From the NCBI GenBank assembly GCA_037974335.1, contig CM075760.1, positions 40,402,603-40,466,602 of the forward strand: 64,000 nucleotides of DNA, written 5' to 3'. This document shows positions 1 through 10,549 of this stretch, in pieces. The notes beneath the pieces are model-generated. The model had not been told where the DNA came from. It ran no database searches and saw only the letters and a list, made by a program, of their open reading frames with translations. The position numbers and the translations under genes are program-made. Source of the DNA: Prionace glauca. Taxonomy: Eukaryota > Chordata > Chondrichthyes > Carcharhiniformes > Carcharhinidae. Numbering within the stretch: position 1 is the stretch's first letter; every line of letters begins with the position of its first letter.

Positions 1-540
1 CCTCTTCTGTTGAATAATTTCAAACAGTTCTTTCCAGCATTTGTTCTTTATTCAACATTTATCATCTATACATTTAATTAACACATATGCCCTCCTTCCG
101 AATTGAATATCTCTGAAATATACAGCATTGAAAGGCAAACATGACTGGCCAGCAAAAGAAATCGAGTCACCGGGTCATACACATCGCCTGGTGCTTATTT
201 GAGAAAGGGCACAGTCAGCTTTTAATCAAGATCAAACATGTTAAAAGGAAAGACATTTCAGAATAATCTGTTAATTATACTTGATCGCTCTTTATTCTGT
301 GTGTGAAACATTCTGGCTCGTTCACCTACAGGAAGTCCAGCAGATCCCGCACTGATCCTTGATTTCCTCATCTGTCTGAGTGTTTCTTTTTCCCATTTCT
401 TTATTATGAAGAACAATTTTTAATAGATGGTTCAGGAAAATTTGGGTCATTTCCTCTTGTTCAATTAGAGTTCCACTTGTGACTGTCTTCATGAGCACAC
501 AATACTATTAAACATGTTTCAGATTACCTTAATCACGTTT

Positions 541-1403
541 CAGCTTCATCTTGATCAATTGGGCCAGTGGGCTGATGAATGGCAGAAGATGTGTAATTCA
601 GATAAATGCCAGCTGATACATTTTAGTTGATCGAACCAGGGCTGGATTTATTCAGTTAATGGTAGGGCATCCGGGAGATTTATAGAACAAACAGATCTGG
701 GGGTACAGGTTCATAGCTCCTTGAAAGTGGAATCACAGGTGGACAGATTCATGAAGAAGGCATTCAGCATACTTGGTTTCTTTGGCCAGAACATTGAATG
801 CAGGAGTTGTACAAGACATTGGTAAGGCCATGCTTGGAATACTGTGTGCAATTCTGGTCAAACTATTATAGAAAGGGTATTATTCAACTAGAAAGAATGC
901 TGAAACGATTTGCTAGGATGCTACCGGGTCTTGATGGTTTGAGCTATAAGGAGAGGCTGGATAGATTGGGATTTTGTTTTCACTGGGACGTAGGAGCGTT
1001 CGTGGTACCCTTTTCGCAGTCTATAAAATAATGAGGGGCATAGATCAGCTAGCTAGTTAATATCGTTTCCAAGAGTTGGGGAGTCTAAAACTAAAGGGCA
1101 AAGGTTTAAAGTGGGAGGGGAGAGATACAAAAGTGTCCAGAGGGCCAATTTCTTTTCACACAGAGGGTGTTGCGTATCTGGAACAAGCTGCCAAAGTAGT
1201 ACAAGAGGAGGGAACAATTTTGTCCTTCAAAAAGCGTTCAGACAGCTACATGGGTAAGATGGGTATAGAGGAATATGGGCCAAACGTGGGCAATTGGGAC
1301 TAGGTTAGGGGTTAGTAAAAGAGGTGCCATAGACAAATTGGGCCGAAGAGCCGGTTTCCATGCTGTAAACCTCTATGGCTCTCTATGACTCTATGATTCT
1401 ATG
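541..1403 (+). mobile_element. CR1-like LINE, 3' fragment (end of RT and tail)
   Basis: Broken reading frames carry the conserved region downstream of the reverse-transcriptase core: LYKTLVRPCLEYCVQFWS, then LERMLKRFARMLPGLDGLSYKERLDRLG, then a C-terminal part ending near 1303. The fragment begins inside the RT region (the Q-W-A-D-E-W-Q-K part near 555) and ends in short TCTATGA-type repeats at about 1370-1403, the usual 3' end of CR1-like elements. The same 3' end recurs at about 33555 (+) and, on the other strand, at about 44715. It is 5'-truncated and not coding. Confidence 0.85.
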
Positions 1404-2852
1404 GTGATTAACAATGTTAGTCTGCATCTATAAACTCGTTAAATTCTGCTGTGAATTGAACGAGTTGCGAATGTGTACAAATAATACAAATAATTCAATC
1501 CTGCCATTGCGTCCTGAAATACAGCATTTCTGATTTTCCTGAAGCATTTGACACAGAGGTGACACCAATGTAATATGGATGAAACACCAGATTAGTAATC
1601 TTTAGCAACAAGTGAATACATGCAGGCGTTGCTCAAGCTTAATTAAAAATTTTGAATATTGTTTCTGTCTAATTTCAAATCGCGTGAGAAGCGAACGCGA
1701 CAACCATTACACTCCAGATACTTGGCGCCTGATAATCAATAAATGTCAGTGAATTCATAATGATCAGAGAGTATGAGGATGCTGCAGCAAATATGAAATG
1801 GATAAGTGAAGTTAGCAACACCCATTGAAGGTTGCATTGGTTGGAAATGGATATTGTTCACCTGATATAAGGAGAGATGGACTTAGGGGCATAGGATTCA
1901 CAGAATAATAGGGAGTGAAATGGACAGAAACACAATGGCAATGACAAGTCAGAGAGAGAGTTAGGGAGAGATACAGTGACAGAAGTAGATAGATAAAGGG
2001 GGAAGCAATGATTAAGATGGCAGAAGAAAGGCAGGTGAGGTATAAAATCAACAATATAATGTACAAGCTGATATGGGAAAAATTATCTTGAAATATCATT
2101 TAAATTTAACTGTGATTGTGGAGAACAAGGTTACTGGTTTATTTAAGTAAATTTAAATTTGGGGCGCAGATCAGGGAAGTTGACAAATGTAACAGAGTCC
2201 AAAACAAATAAGGCAAATTATAAGGATGGTGCGATTTTCTCAATTAGTGATTTACAATGAAAATAATGAAAGTCCTCATTCCCTGTGCCGTGCAGTATAC
2301 TGACTGCAGTGGTCAGGAATACGTGATGAATGGGCTCCCTCTGTGGTGATGACTGTTAAATTGTCTTATTTCTGGAGATTCAATATATTCATTATATCTC
2401 AAATTATGTGAATGTCAAATCTTTCCTGATTTGTATTATTGTTAGTGTGATGTAACCTATAGATTCTAGGGGCTGGTGTGAAACTGAATGCGAGTTGTTC
2501 TCTGCACAGAGAGCTTTGAAATTTGCAGTTGAGTGCAATGAATTTGGGTTCTGCAAAAGTTCTCCAATTAAAAAATAAGTTTTTAATTCCAAACGGCGGT
2601 CGCAAACAACGGGTATATTCACATTATCATGACATTAATTGTATCGCAGCTCGATGTATTTCCATTCACTGGCTTCCAGCTCTCCACTGACTGGTAGAGC
2701 AAGACTGCAAAAGTGGTATGGTTGTCTTTTGAAAGAATAGTCGAGTCTGGTTCTGTGCTGGATCGGCCTGACAGATTGGACTCTGCAGTTTGTTCTCTCC
2801 ACTGCTGCTGAGAACAGTTAGGTGGTGGTTTCACCTGACGTTATCTTGGTTT

Positions 2853-2861
<9 letters not shown>
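1404..2861. other. Intergenic DNA, no gene seen
   Basis: AT-rich sequence downstream (in V1 orientation) of the V1 recombination signal. Short open frames are present on both strands but none shows a family motif, a splice-linked partner or Ig-fold cysteines. No clear repeat was recognised. Confidence 0.5.

Positions 2862-2900
<39 letters not shown>
2862..2900. repeat. (TG)n microsatellite
   Basis: An uninterrupted run of TG dinucleotides lies about 70 bases beyond the nonamer of the V1 recombination signal. Confidence 0.95.
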
Positions 2901-2902
<2 letters not shown>

Positions 2903-2970
2903 AGAGGCTGACAGCTCAGTTAACATCTGACCATTAAGCAATCCTCAAATGCATTACTCCAATATAAGCA

Positions 2971-3009
2971 GGTTTTTGCACGAAGGTGGGCCTTCTTTCT
3001 ATCACTGTG
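2971..3009 (-). other. 23-RSS of V1
   Basis: Read on the minus strand: heptamer CACAGTG (3009-3003), 23-base spacer (3002-2980), nonamer GCAAAAACC (2979-2971), one mismatch to ACAAAAACC. It directly follows the V1 codons C-V-F-R. A 23-RSS is what TCR alpha/delta V segments carry. Its orientation means joining to the + strand D or J segments would invert the intervening DNA. Confidence 0.95.
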
Positions 3010-3471
3010 CGTCTGAACACGCAGTAGTAAGTGGCAGCATCAGCCAGGCTCAGGTCGAATATATTTAAACTGATGAATTTGTTCGAGGCCTGGAGGTCCA
3101 CATAGAACGGACTTTTAAAAACATCTGCTTTATCTTCATAACCATCAGGATCTTTCCGCAGAATAAACACGGGCTGCGCGTCTGGAAATTGTCGGTACCA
3201 GTACAGCCTATAGTCGCTCTCCGTGGTTTGATAGTTACAGGTTAGAGTCACGATCTCGCCTTCTGTCTTAACATCTGATGAGAGCGACTGGGTGACAGAA
3301 TCTCCATGAATCAGATCTGAAATTAACAAAATAGAAAATGTTCAGACGGGCCGATCATGAAAGAATGGTCTGGAACCAAGTTTGGGAAACACGGCAAACG
3401 GTCAATGTATTTTGCACATATTTACCTATCAGAAATGGTGCCCACATTATCCACACACCGAGCAGCCACAT
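3010..3471 (-). CDS. V1: TCR alpha/delta-type variable segment, inverted
   Basis: Two exons on the minus strand. The leader exon (3471-3426) encodes M-W-L-L-G-V-W-I-M-W-A-P-F-L-I plus one base and ends at a GTAAAT donor. The V exon (3316-3010) starts after TTTCAG and stays in frame across the junction. The V domain shows the first Ig cysteine (VTLTCNYQ), tryptophan in LYWYRQFPDAQP, and ADAATYYC before the recombination signal. The FR2 motif WYRQFPDAQPVFILR is of TCR V-alpha/delta type. No stop or frameshift is visible, so it looks functional. It would supply the antigen-binding V domain of a TCR delta (or alpha) chain at the T-cell surface. It is the only V here that lies opposite to D, J and C, so it would need inversional rearrangement. 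Alpha versus delta use cannot be decided from germline sequence. Confidence 0.93.
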
Positions 3472-4380
3472 TGCCGCTGTCCACTCTGTAGAAGGGGAGC
3501 TGGGTGTTTGATTTCATCAAGTATAATCCTTACTCTCAGTCATTAGTTTCCTGTCTACAGATGTTCTCAGCGCTGTACCTTCTGCCCCCAGTGGTGCTGC
3601 GTAACACCCAAGTGGTGAGATAACGGACAGCAAACAGAGACATAAATGACAACAGCTGTTTCCTCCTTGTTATAGCTCTTTTATTGCGGGAAAGCTTCCA
3701 ATTTTCCTTTTGTTCTACTATCCAACAATTGCAGTGCATTTTGCTCTCTCGTTCTTTCTAAAGTTTCATTCCAGACTGTGACCAGTCCCGGTATGACAAG
3801 GTCCTGATGTTAGTCCTAAAGTATCGTTCGATAATTTGGGAACTGGTCTACCCATCGAATATTTGTTACATAACTATAGGAATAGCAACATCGAAAACGA
3901 TTAAGAATATTTCAAAAAAAGAGATTGTTATCACTGTTAAAATTATGTTTCTACATTTCTCCCCTCAATCAGATTTTCTTCAATAAATACACTCGCTCCG
4001 ATAATGAATTTAATGCAATGTCCTTCTGCCCTCTCCTGTGGAAAAAGCGCACTACACTATATAACTTTAAAACAGCCTGTTTTACTTCTGATTCCAACAA
4101 CTGCAGATCGTACATTCTCCTCAGGATGAAATATATTTTTAATTTCTCTTCTTTTTGAATGTGCCTGGTGATATTGAATCTGATTTTCATTGTTGCAAAT
4201 CATTGATCATGAGATGTTCCAACAATCTTTTCAGAGCGGATTATGGATATTGTGTCGCTCCATCTCTATCTTCAAGAGTTCAGGTAGAATTAGAAGGGAT
4301 GACTTTAAACTTTGAGGGATGACTTTACTAAACTTTGATCTCAAAATTTGGACTTAAAGTTTGTTATACCCCAAAGTGAC
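3472..4380. other. 5' flank of V1 and intergenic DNA, no further gene
   Basis: This holds the presumptive V1 promoter (upstream of 3471 on the minus strand). No TATA box or conserved V promoter element could be named with confidence. The remainder is AT-rich with no recognisable gene. Confidence 0.4.
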
Positions 4381-4385
4381 AGAGC

Positions 4386-4760
4386 ATGAGCGAGATGTAT
4401 ATTCAGCAAGAGCCTGATGTCCTCGCGTCTGAGTCGCTGAAAGTAAACGTGCAGTTACAGCAGGCAGTAAAGAAGAAAAATGATTTGCTAACCTTCATAG
4501 CAAGAGGGTTTGAGTATAGGAATAGGGATGTTTTGCTGCAATTCTATCGGGCATTGTTAGGGCCGTATCTGGAATATTGTGTGTAGCTTTGATGTCCTCA
4601 TCCGAGAACGGATGTCCTCGCTACAGAGGGATTGCAGAGAAGGTTTACCATGCTGTTTCTTGGGATGTTAGTTTTGTCATTTCAGTAGAGAATAAATCAT
4701 TTAGAATTATATTTATTAGAGTTCAAAGGAGTGAGAGGAGTTCTCATAGAAACTAATCAA
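4386..4760 (+). mobile_element. CR1-like LINE fragment
   Basis: Frames contain the block LQLQQAVKKKNDLLTFIARG, then YRNRDVLLQFYRALLGPYLEYCV, matching the LINE segment just after the FADD motif seen in better copies (for example 13270-13400). It is followed by a shuffled piece of the next LINE segment. Degenerate and not coding. Confidence 0.75.
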
Positions 4761-4764
4761 ATTC

Positions 4765-4912
4765 CGGAGGATTACATAGACACATAGAAGCAGGAATACG
4801 CCATTCAGCCTATCGAGCCTGCTCCGCCATTCATTTTGAACATGGTGATCATCAAATTTAATATCGTGATTTCCCTTTCCTCTCATATGTTTTGATCCAT
4901 TCAGTCCCAAGA
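4765..4912 (-). mobile_element. LINE or SINE 3' tail fragment, minus strand
   Basis: The minus strand reads like the tail 'tgaatggcggagcaggctcga' that ends several LINE copies here (for example 7530-7590). A similar minus-strand tail starts the element at 36785. The fragment is fused to the LINE that begins at about 4916. Confidence 0.5.
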
Positions 4913-4915
4913 GCT

Positions 4916-7615
4916 GGAAAGAGGGGGTGGCGTAGCTCTGCTGATTAAGGATAGTATCAAGGTGGTAGCAAGGGATGATATCGGAGCCAAAGAGCAGAAA
5001 GTGGAATCGTTGTGGGTGGAGATTAGGAACAGCAAAGGGAGGAAGACGCTGGTGGGTGTCGTCTATAGGCCCCCGAATAATGATCTGGAGGTGGGGCGGG
5101 CTATTAACACGCAAATAAGTGCGGCGTGCAGGAATGGGACGGCCGTAGTTATGGGAGATTTCAATCTGCATATTGATTGGTCGACCCATGTTGGACGAGG
5201 TGGACTCGAGGAGGAGTTCTTGGAATGCTGCCGGGATAATTTCCTTGAACAGTGTGTGTTGGAGCCGACAAGGGAGCGAGCTATCTTGGATCTGGTGCTA
5301 TGTAATGAGACGGGTAGAATTAGGGATCTTACGGTGAAGGATCCTCTTGGAGAGAGTGATCATTGTATGGTGGAGTTTCTGGTGCAGATGGAGGAGGAGA
5401 AAGTGGGTTCCCGGACACTCGTCCTTTGTTTGAATAGAGGGGAGTATGGTAGGATGAGAGAAGAATTGGCGAATATGGACTGGGGGAGTGCGTTGGAAGG
5501 TAGGTCTGCTGAGGAGCAGTGGAGGATCTTTAAGGAGATCTTTCTTGGTGCTCAGCAGAAATTTATTCCGATGGTTAAAAAAGACAGTAGGAGGAGAGGT
5601 AATAAGCCGTGGATAACGAAGGAGGTGAAGGAAAGTGTTAAATTAAAAGCGGAGGAGTTTAGAGTAGCTAAGAGCAGTGGGCGAGAAGAAGATTGGGAAA
5701 GATTTAAATGTCAACAAAGATTGACAAAGAAGTTGATAAAGGAGGGTAGGAGAAGCTGTGAGGCTGGGCTAGCGCTTAATATAAAAAAGGATAGCAAGGG
5801 TTTTTATAAATATATAAAAAGGAAGAGGCTGGCTAGGGTGAAGGTTGGGCCTTTAGAGGATGAGAAAGGGGAGCTAGTGGTAGGGGATGGGGATATAGCT
5901 AAGGTCTTGAATAACTTTTTTGTTTCTGTCTTCACGGAGGAGGACGTGAATAATTTGCCGGGTCTTAGCGATGGAAAGGTGGTAGGAATGGAGGGTCTTA
6001 ATGACATTACTGTTACTAGAGAGGTGGTGCTCGACAGACTGGAGGGGCTGATTGTGGACAAGTCCCCAGGACCGAATGGAATGCATCTGAAAGAAATGGC
6101 GGAGGTGATAGTGGATGCCTTGGTGGTTATTTTCCAGACGTCGTTGGATTCCGGGGAAGTGCCGGAAGATTGGAAAACGGCTAATGTTACGCCGTTGTTT
6201 AAGAAGGGTGCCAGGCAAAAGGCGGGGAATTATAGGCCGGTTAGTTTAACGGCTGTGGTAGGTAAAATGTTAGAATCTGTCATTAAAGAGGAATTTGCGA
6301 AGCATCTTGAAGGGAATTGCTTGATAGAGCAGACGCAGCACGGTTTCATTAAAGGGAAGTCGTGTCTGACAAATTTACTGGAATTCTATGAGGATGTGTC
6401 TCGGGCGGTGGATAGAGGAGAGCCGGTGGATGTGGTCTTTCTAGATTTTCAGAAGGCGTTTGACAAGGTACCTCACAAGAGGTTATTGCAGAAGGTCGAG
6501 GGACATGGAGTTGGGGGTAAGGTGTTAGCGTGGATAAAGGATTGGTTGTCAAATAGGAGGCAGAGAGTGGGGTCAACGGGTGCTATTCGGATTGGCGGAT
6601 GGTGACTAGTGGAGTGCTCCAGGGGACGGTGCATTTATATAGATGATCTGGAGGAGGGAACCGAGTGCAGGGTGTCGAAATTTGCTGATGACACCAAGAT
6701 TGGGGGAAAGGCAAATTGTGCGGAGGGTGTGGAGAGTCTACAGAATGATCTAGATAGGCTGGGCGAATGGGCCAGGAAATGGCAAATGGAATTTAATGTT
6801 GGCAAGTGTGAGGTGGTCCACTTTGGTAGGCAGGACTATTACTTACGGGGCGAAAATCTGCAGCAGGCGACGATGCAGAGGGACCTCGGGGTCCTTGTGC
6901 ATGAGTCGTAAAAACCCAGCTTGCAGGTGCAGCAGGTGGTCAGGAAGGCGAATGGGATGCTGGCCTTCATAGCGAGGGGGATTGAATATAAAAGTAGGGA
7001 GGTCTTGCTGCGGCTGTATAGGGCATTGGTGAGGCCGCAGCTGGAGTACTGTGTGCAGTTTTGGGCGCCGCACCTGCGCAAGGATATTTTGGCCTTGGAG
7101 GGAGTGCAGAGGCGGTTTACTCGGCTGATGCCGGAGTTGAGGGGGTTGAGCTATGAGGAGAGGCTGAATAAACTGGGATTGTACTCGTTAGAGTTTAGAA
7201 GAATGAGGGGAGATCTCATTGAGACGTATAAGATGATGAATGGGATGGATAGGATAGAGGTGTAGAGACTCTTCCCGCTCAAAAAAGACAGTAGGACTAG
7301 GGGGCACAGCCTCAAGATAAAAGGGGGGCGGTTTAGAACGGAGTTGAGGAGGAACTTCTTCACTCAAAGGGTGGTGAATCTCTGGAATTCTCTGCCCGTT
7401 GAAGTGGTGGAGGCTGCCTCGCTAAATATTTTTAAGAAGCGGGTTGATGGGTTTTTGATAAGAAAGGGGATTAAGGGTTATGGGGAGAGGGCGGAAAGGT
7501 GGAACTGAGCCACGACTGAACAGCCATGATCTTATTGAATGACGGGCAGTCTCGAGCGGCTGGATGGCCTACTCCTGCTCCTATTTCTTATGTTCTTATT
7601 ATGTTCTTATGTTAT
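4916..7615 (+). mobile_element. CR1-like LINE, nearly complete ORF2 (endonuclease-RT)
   Basis: One open frame of 547 codons (4962-6605) covers most of the APE-type endonuclease and the first half of the reverse transcriptase. Visible motifs are VYRPPNNDLE, MGDFNLHIDW, ILDLVL, GESDHCM (endonuclease), then SPGPNGMH, NYRPVSLTAVVGKM, TQHGFIKGKSCLTNLLEF and VFLDFQKAFDKVPH (RT). The frame breaks at about 6605, with apparent loss of sequence between the S-G-V-L-Q-G motif and Y-I-D-D-L. RT continues with KFADDTKIGG (6680) and the terminal region YCVQFWAPHLRKDILALE (7045). The 5' end of the endonuclease and any ORF1 are missing. The element ends near 7615 in TATGTTCTTA repeats; the same end recurs at 13942, 36425 and 42645. 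GC content and codon use differ from the AT-rich host flanks. No intact ORF2 remains. Confidence 0.92.
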
Positions 7616-7649
7616 GATGTTACCTTTTAACACAGATTTGCCTCACTCT

Positions 7650-8650
7650 ACCATCCAGAATTCCACTGGGATTATTCCCTCTGGGGCGGCCTTGTCCACT
7701 TCTTCATCACACTTAGCAACTCACCCACCGCCAGTGGCACCTTTCCATGCAATCATACAAGATGCTGTACCTGCCTCTTCACCTGCCCCCTCCTCAGCAC
7801 ATTAGAACCCAAAACCTCATTCCTGGTGAAAAAACAGTTTGTGTGCACCTCCTTTAATCTGATCTATGACATTGTTGCTCGCGATGCAGTCTAATCTACA
7901 TTGCAGAGTAAATGTGGACTGGTTGACTACTTCTGGTCTGTCCACAGCAGGACTTAGACCTTCCTGTCGCTTGCAACTTCGACACACCACCCTACTCTCC
8001 TGTCCACACGCCAGTCCTTGCCCGTTTGCAACGTCCCAGTGAACCCTAACGTAAAATGGAGGAACAGCATCTCATCTTCAGATTAGGCAAATTACAGCCT
8101 TCCGGATTGAGGATTGAGTTCAACAAATTCAGAGCATGAATTCTCGACTCCACCTCCACTCCATCTGCATTCATTTAAATTAATGTCTTCTTTTCATTGC
8201 TTTCGTCCATTTTTAATTTATATTTTTACTTCCACTTATCAAGACCTAAAATATCGCTACTTCATCCCCCATCCCTCTGCCCGTTGCACTAAGGACAGCT
8301 GCCGCATTCCTAGGCTGTGCACTTTCGGTTCTGCCATTTACACATTTCAATCTCTTAATGGACGCTCTTAGCAACATTGTCATCATCATTGATCATCACC
8401 ATTTATATTCCCGTTGTCACTTCGTCCCTGTTATTTGTTTCAATTCTCGACCTCACCCCCAGAAAAAAAAAATCCATGCTCACAGTCTAAACCTTACACA
8501 ATTTTCCTTATCTTCAGCTCTGAGGAAGGGTCACCCTAACTCGAAATATTGGCTCGATTCTTTCTCCACAGATGCTATCAGATCCGCTGAAAATTTTCAG
8601 CATGTTCTGTTTTTCTTTCAGATCTCAGCATCCGTAGTATTTTTCTTTAA
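7650..8650 (+). mobile_element. Penelope-like retroelement relic (GIY-YIG-type endonuclease end)
   Basis: A broken frame from about 7765 reads CCTCLFTCPLLSTLEPK, then FLVKKQFVCTSFNLIYDIV. A Cys-rich stretch followed by an N-L-I-Y motif resembles the region leading into the GIY-YIG endonuclease of Penelope-like elements. Later frames recall the V-N-V-D-x-L-x-x-H-L-R-S region and an E-E-Q-H-L-I-F-R-L-G end (about 8060-8100), then a long 3' region. The tail 'gaggaagggtcaccctaac...cagatgctatcagatccgctg' at 8520-8600 recurs in pieces near 38575 and 62170 on the opposite strand. Stops are frequent. The family call rests on remembered patterns and is moderate. Confidence 0.5.
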
Positions 8651-8654
8651 TTAT

Positions 8655-9820
8655 AGGGAGTAGACTATTCTGGATTTGGCATAGTGCGGTCAATAGGGAT
8701 TAATTAATGATCTAATAGTTAAGGATCCTCTAGTCAAGAGTGGTCATAGTTAGATAGAATTCCAAATTCAGTTTGAGGGCGAGAAACTCGATCCCAGACT
8801 GGACTTCTGGAGTTAAACACAGGGAGTTATCAAGACATGAGAACAGAATTGGCCCGAGTGGATTGGGAAAGAAGACTAAAAGGTCGGACAGTTGATGATC
8901 AGTGACAAATGCTAAAGGAGACAATGAATTTCTCCCAACTAAAGTACATTCCCATGAGGAAGAAAGACTGTAAAATCAGGAGAAATATCCATGGTTAAGC
9001 AAGGAAGTTAAAGATAGCATAAAGAGAAAAGCATACCATATTGCAAAGGCCTGTGGCACACTCGAGGATTGGGAAACTTTTAATAATCATCAATGGGTTA
9101 CCGAAAAGTAACAAAAAGATCAAAGATAAATTATAAAAGAAAACACGCACAACATTTAAAAAAGTATAACAGGAGAATCTGAAATATTTAAAAGTGAAGA
9201 ATGGAGCGAATGTGATTGTTGGACACTTGGAGGATTCGACGAGGGAATTAATCATGGGGAGAATAGAAATGGCGGAAACTCTCAATCAATAGTTTGCCTC
9301 AGTTTTCACGCAAGTTCCACCACAATAGCAACAGGAAATACAGAGGTAATAGAAAGGATGGAATTGAGAAAAATTGTCAATAGGGAAAAAGCGTTAAGCG
9401 GACAGTTGGGATTGAAGCCAGTCAAGTCCCCAGGGCCGAATGGCCTACAGCCTATGGTCTTAAAGGAAGTGATAGTGGGCACATTGATTATAATCTTCCA
9501 AAATTTCCTGGATGTGGGAACAGTTCCAGTGGGTTGGGGAAAAGAAGATAATATAATGCCCATTTTCAAAGAGGAAGGGAGATGGAAAGGATGAAACCAA
9601 ACACCAGCTCGTTTGACACCTGTCGTTGAAAAGTTGTTCAAATCCATTCTTAAGATTGTAGTAACAGACAATTAGAATGCCATAATACAATCCATTAGAG
9701 CCAGCATGTTTTTACGAAGGGAAAATCGTTCTGACTAATTTGCTCGAGTCCTTCGAAGATGTAACAAGCAAAGTGGACACAGGCATTTGTTAAGTTACCA
9801 TACCTTGAAATGCAACATAG

Positions 9821-9822
<2 letters not shown>
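8655..9822 (+). mobile_element. CR1-like LINE fragment (endonuclease end and start of RT)
   Basis: Frames contain the end of the endonuclease (IVKDPLVKSGHS near 8720), a linker and the start of the reverse transcriptase: VKSPGPNGLQPMVLKEVIVGT (9420-9480), then DVGTVPVGW (9510). It is more decayed than the copy at 4916 and ends at a TG microsatellite. No coding potential. Confidence 0.75.

Positions 9823-9855
<33 letters not shown>
9823..9855. repeat. (TG)n microsatellite
   Basis: A run of TG repeats abuts the end of the preceding LINE relic. Confidence 0.9.
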
Positions 9856-9857
<2 letters not shown>

Positions 9858-10549
9858 TAAGGACAGAGTCCAACAGAGGGAGATTGTTGGAAGTGAGAGA
9901 CTCTGTTGTGTAGTGTATGTGTACTTGTGTTTGAGTTTGACTGCCTTCTTGCGAATCTTGCCTTTTTGCTGCAATTCATCATTTTCGCCATGCCGCTATT
10001 TAATGATCACAGCAGTGTTTCTGCAATGCAATTCTGAAAAGGTTTCAGAAGCAACTACTGTCTTCCAAAGCAAAGCAGGAAATTGCTGATGGGGAAATTC
10101 TTATTTCTTCCATCAGGTGGCAGGAAAGCCAACAAAATGTGCACCCCCGCCCTCCCCCCGCCCCCCCCCCCCCGCCCCCCTACTTTGATGTCTCTGTTTC
10201 TCTGTCCTCTATCACACTCTTATCTCTCAATGTCAATGCCTGTATCAATGCGCTCGGTCTCACTTTCATTATACTGGACACAGTGACAACACAGTCTCAG
10301 GCGCTATTTCTAATTTAAGCTTCTTAATTGATTCATGCAGTAGCCTTTTCAATGCCCGTCGCATTCTCCATTGATTCCGCTCTTGTTAACTATGTTTTGG
10401 TAACACATCGTGCACAGACAATCTGGCTTTATAGTTCGTATTTTGGTGAAAGCCTAATAACTGCACTTCCTCTTCGGGCCTGTTCTTCAATATAAAGAAT
10501 CGGTCAAGATACATTGTACTATTCTAACCATTGCAAATACAACTTGCAG
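9856..10549. other. 5' flank of V2, no other gene seen
   Basis: Contains a poly-C/pyrimidine tract at about 10140-10181 and the presumptive promoter of V2. An octamer-like TTGCAAAT lies at about 10531, 12 bases upstream of the V2 start codon. This is close to the ATGCAAAT octamer found at Ig V promoters, but the position is too near the start to be convincing. Confidence 0.35.

Noticed and set aside
47-64. An 18-base match to 50148-50165 next to TRDC exon 2, suggesting a second constant gene at the left edge
   Set aside because: The match does not extend into exon-like sequence; no Ig domain or transmembrane motif is present in the first 540 bases.
4716-5189. A 157-codon minus-strand frame
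   Set aside because: Antisense shadow of the LINE endonuclease; no family motif.
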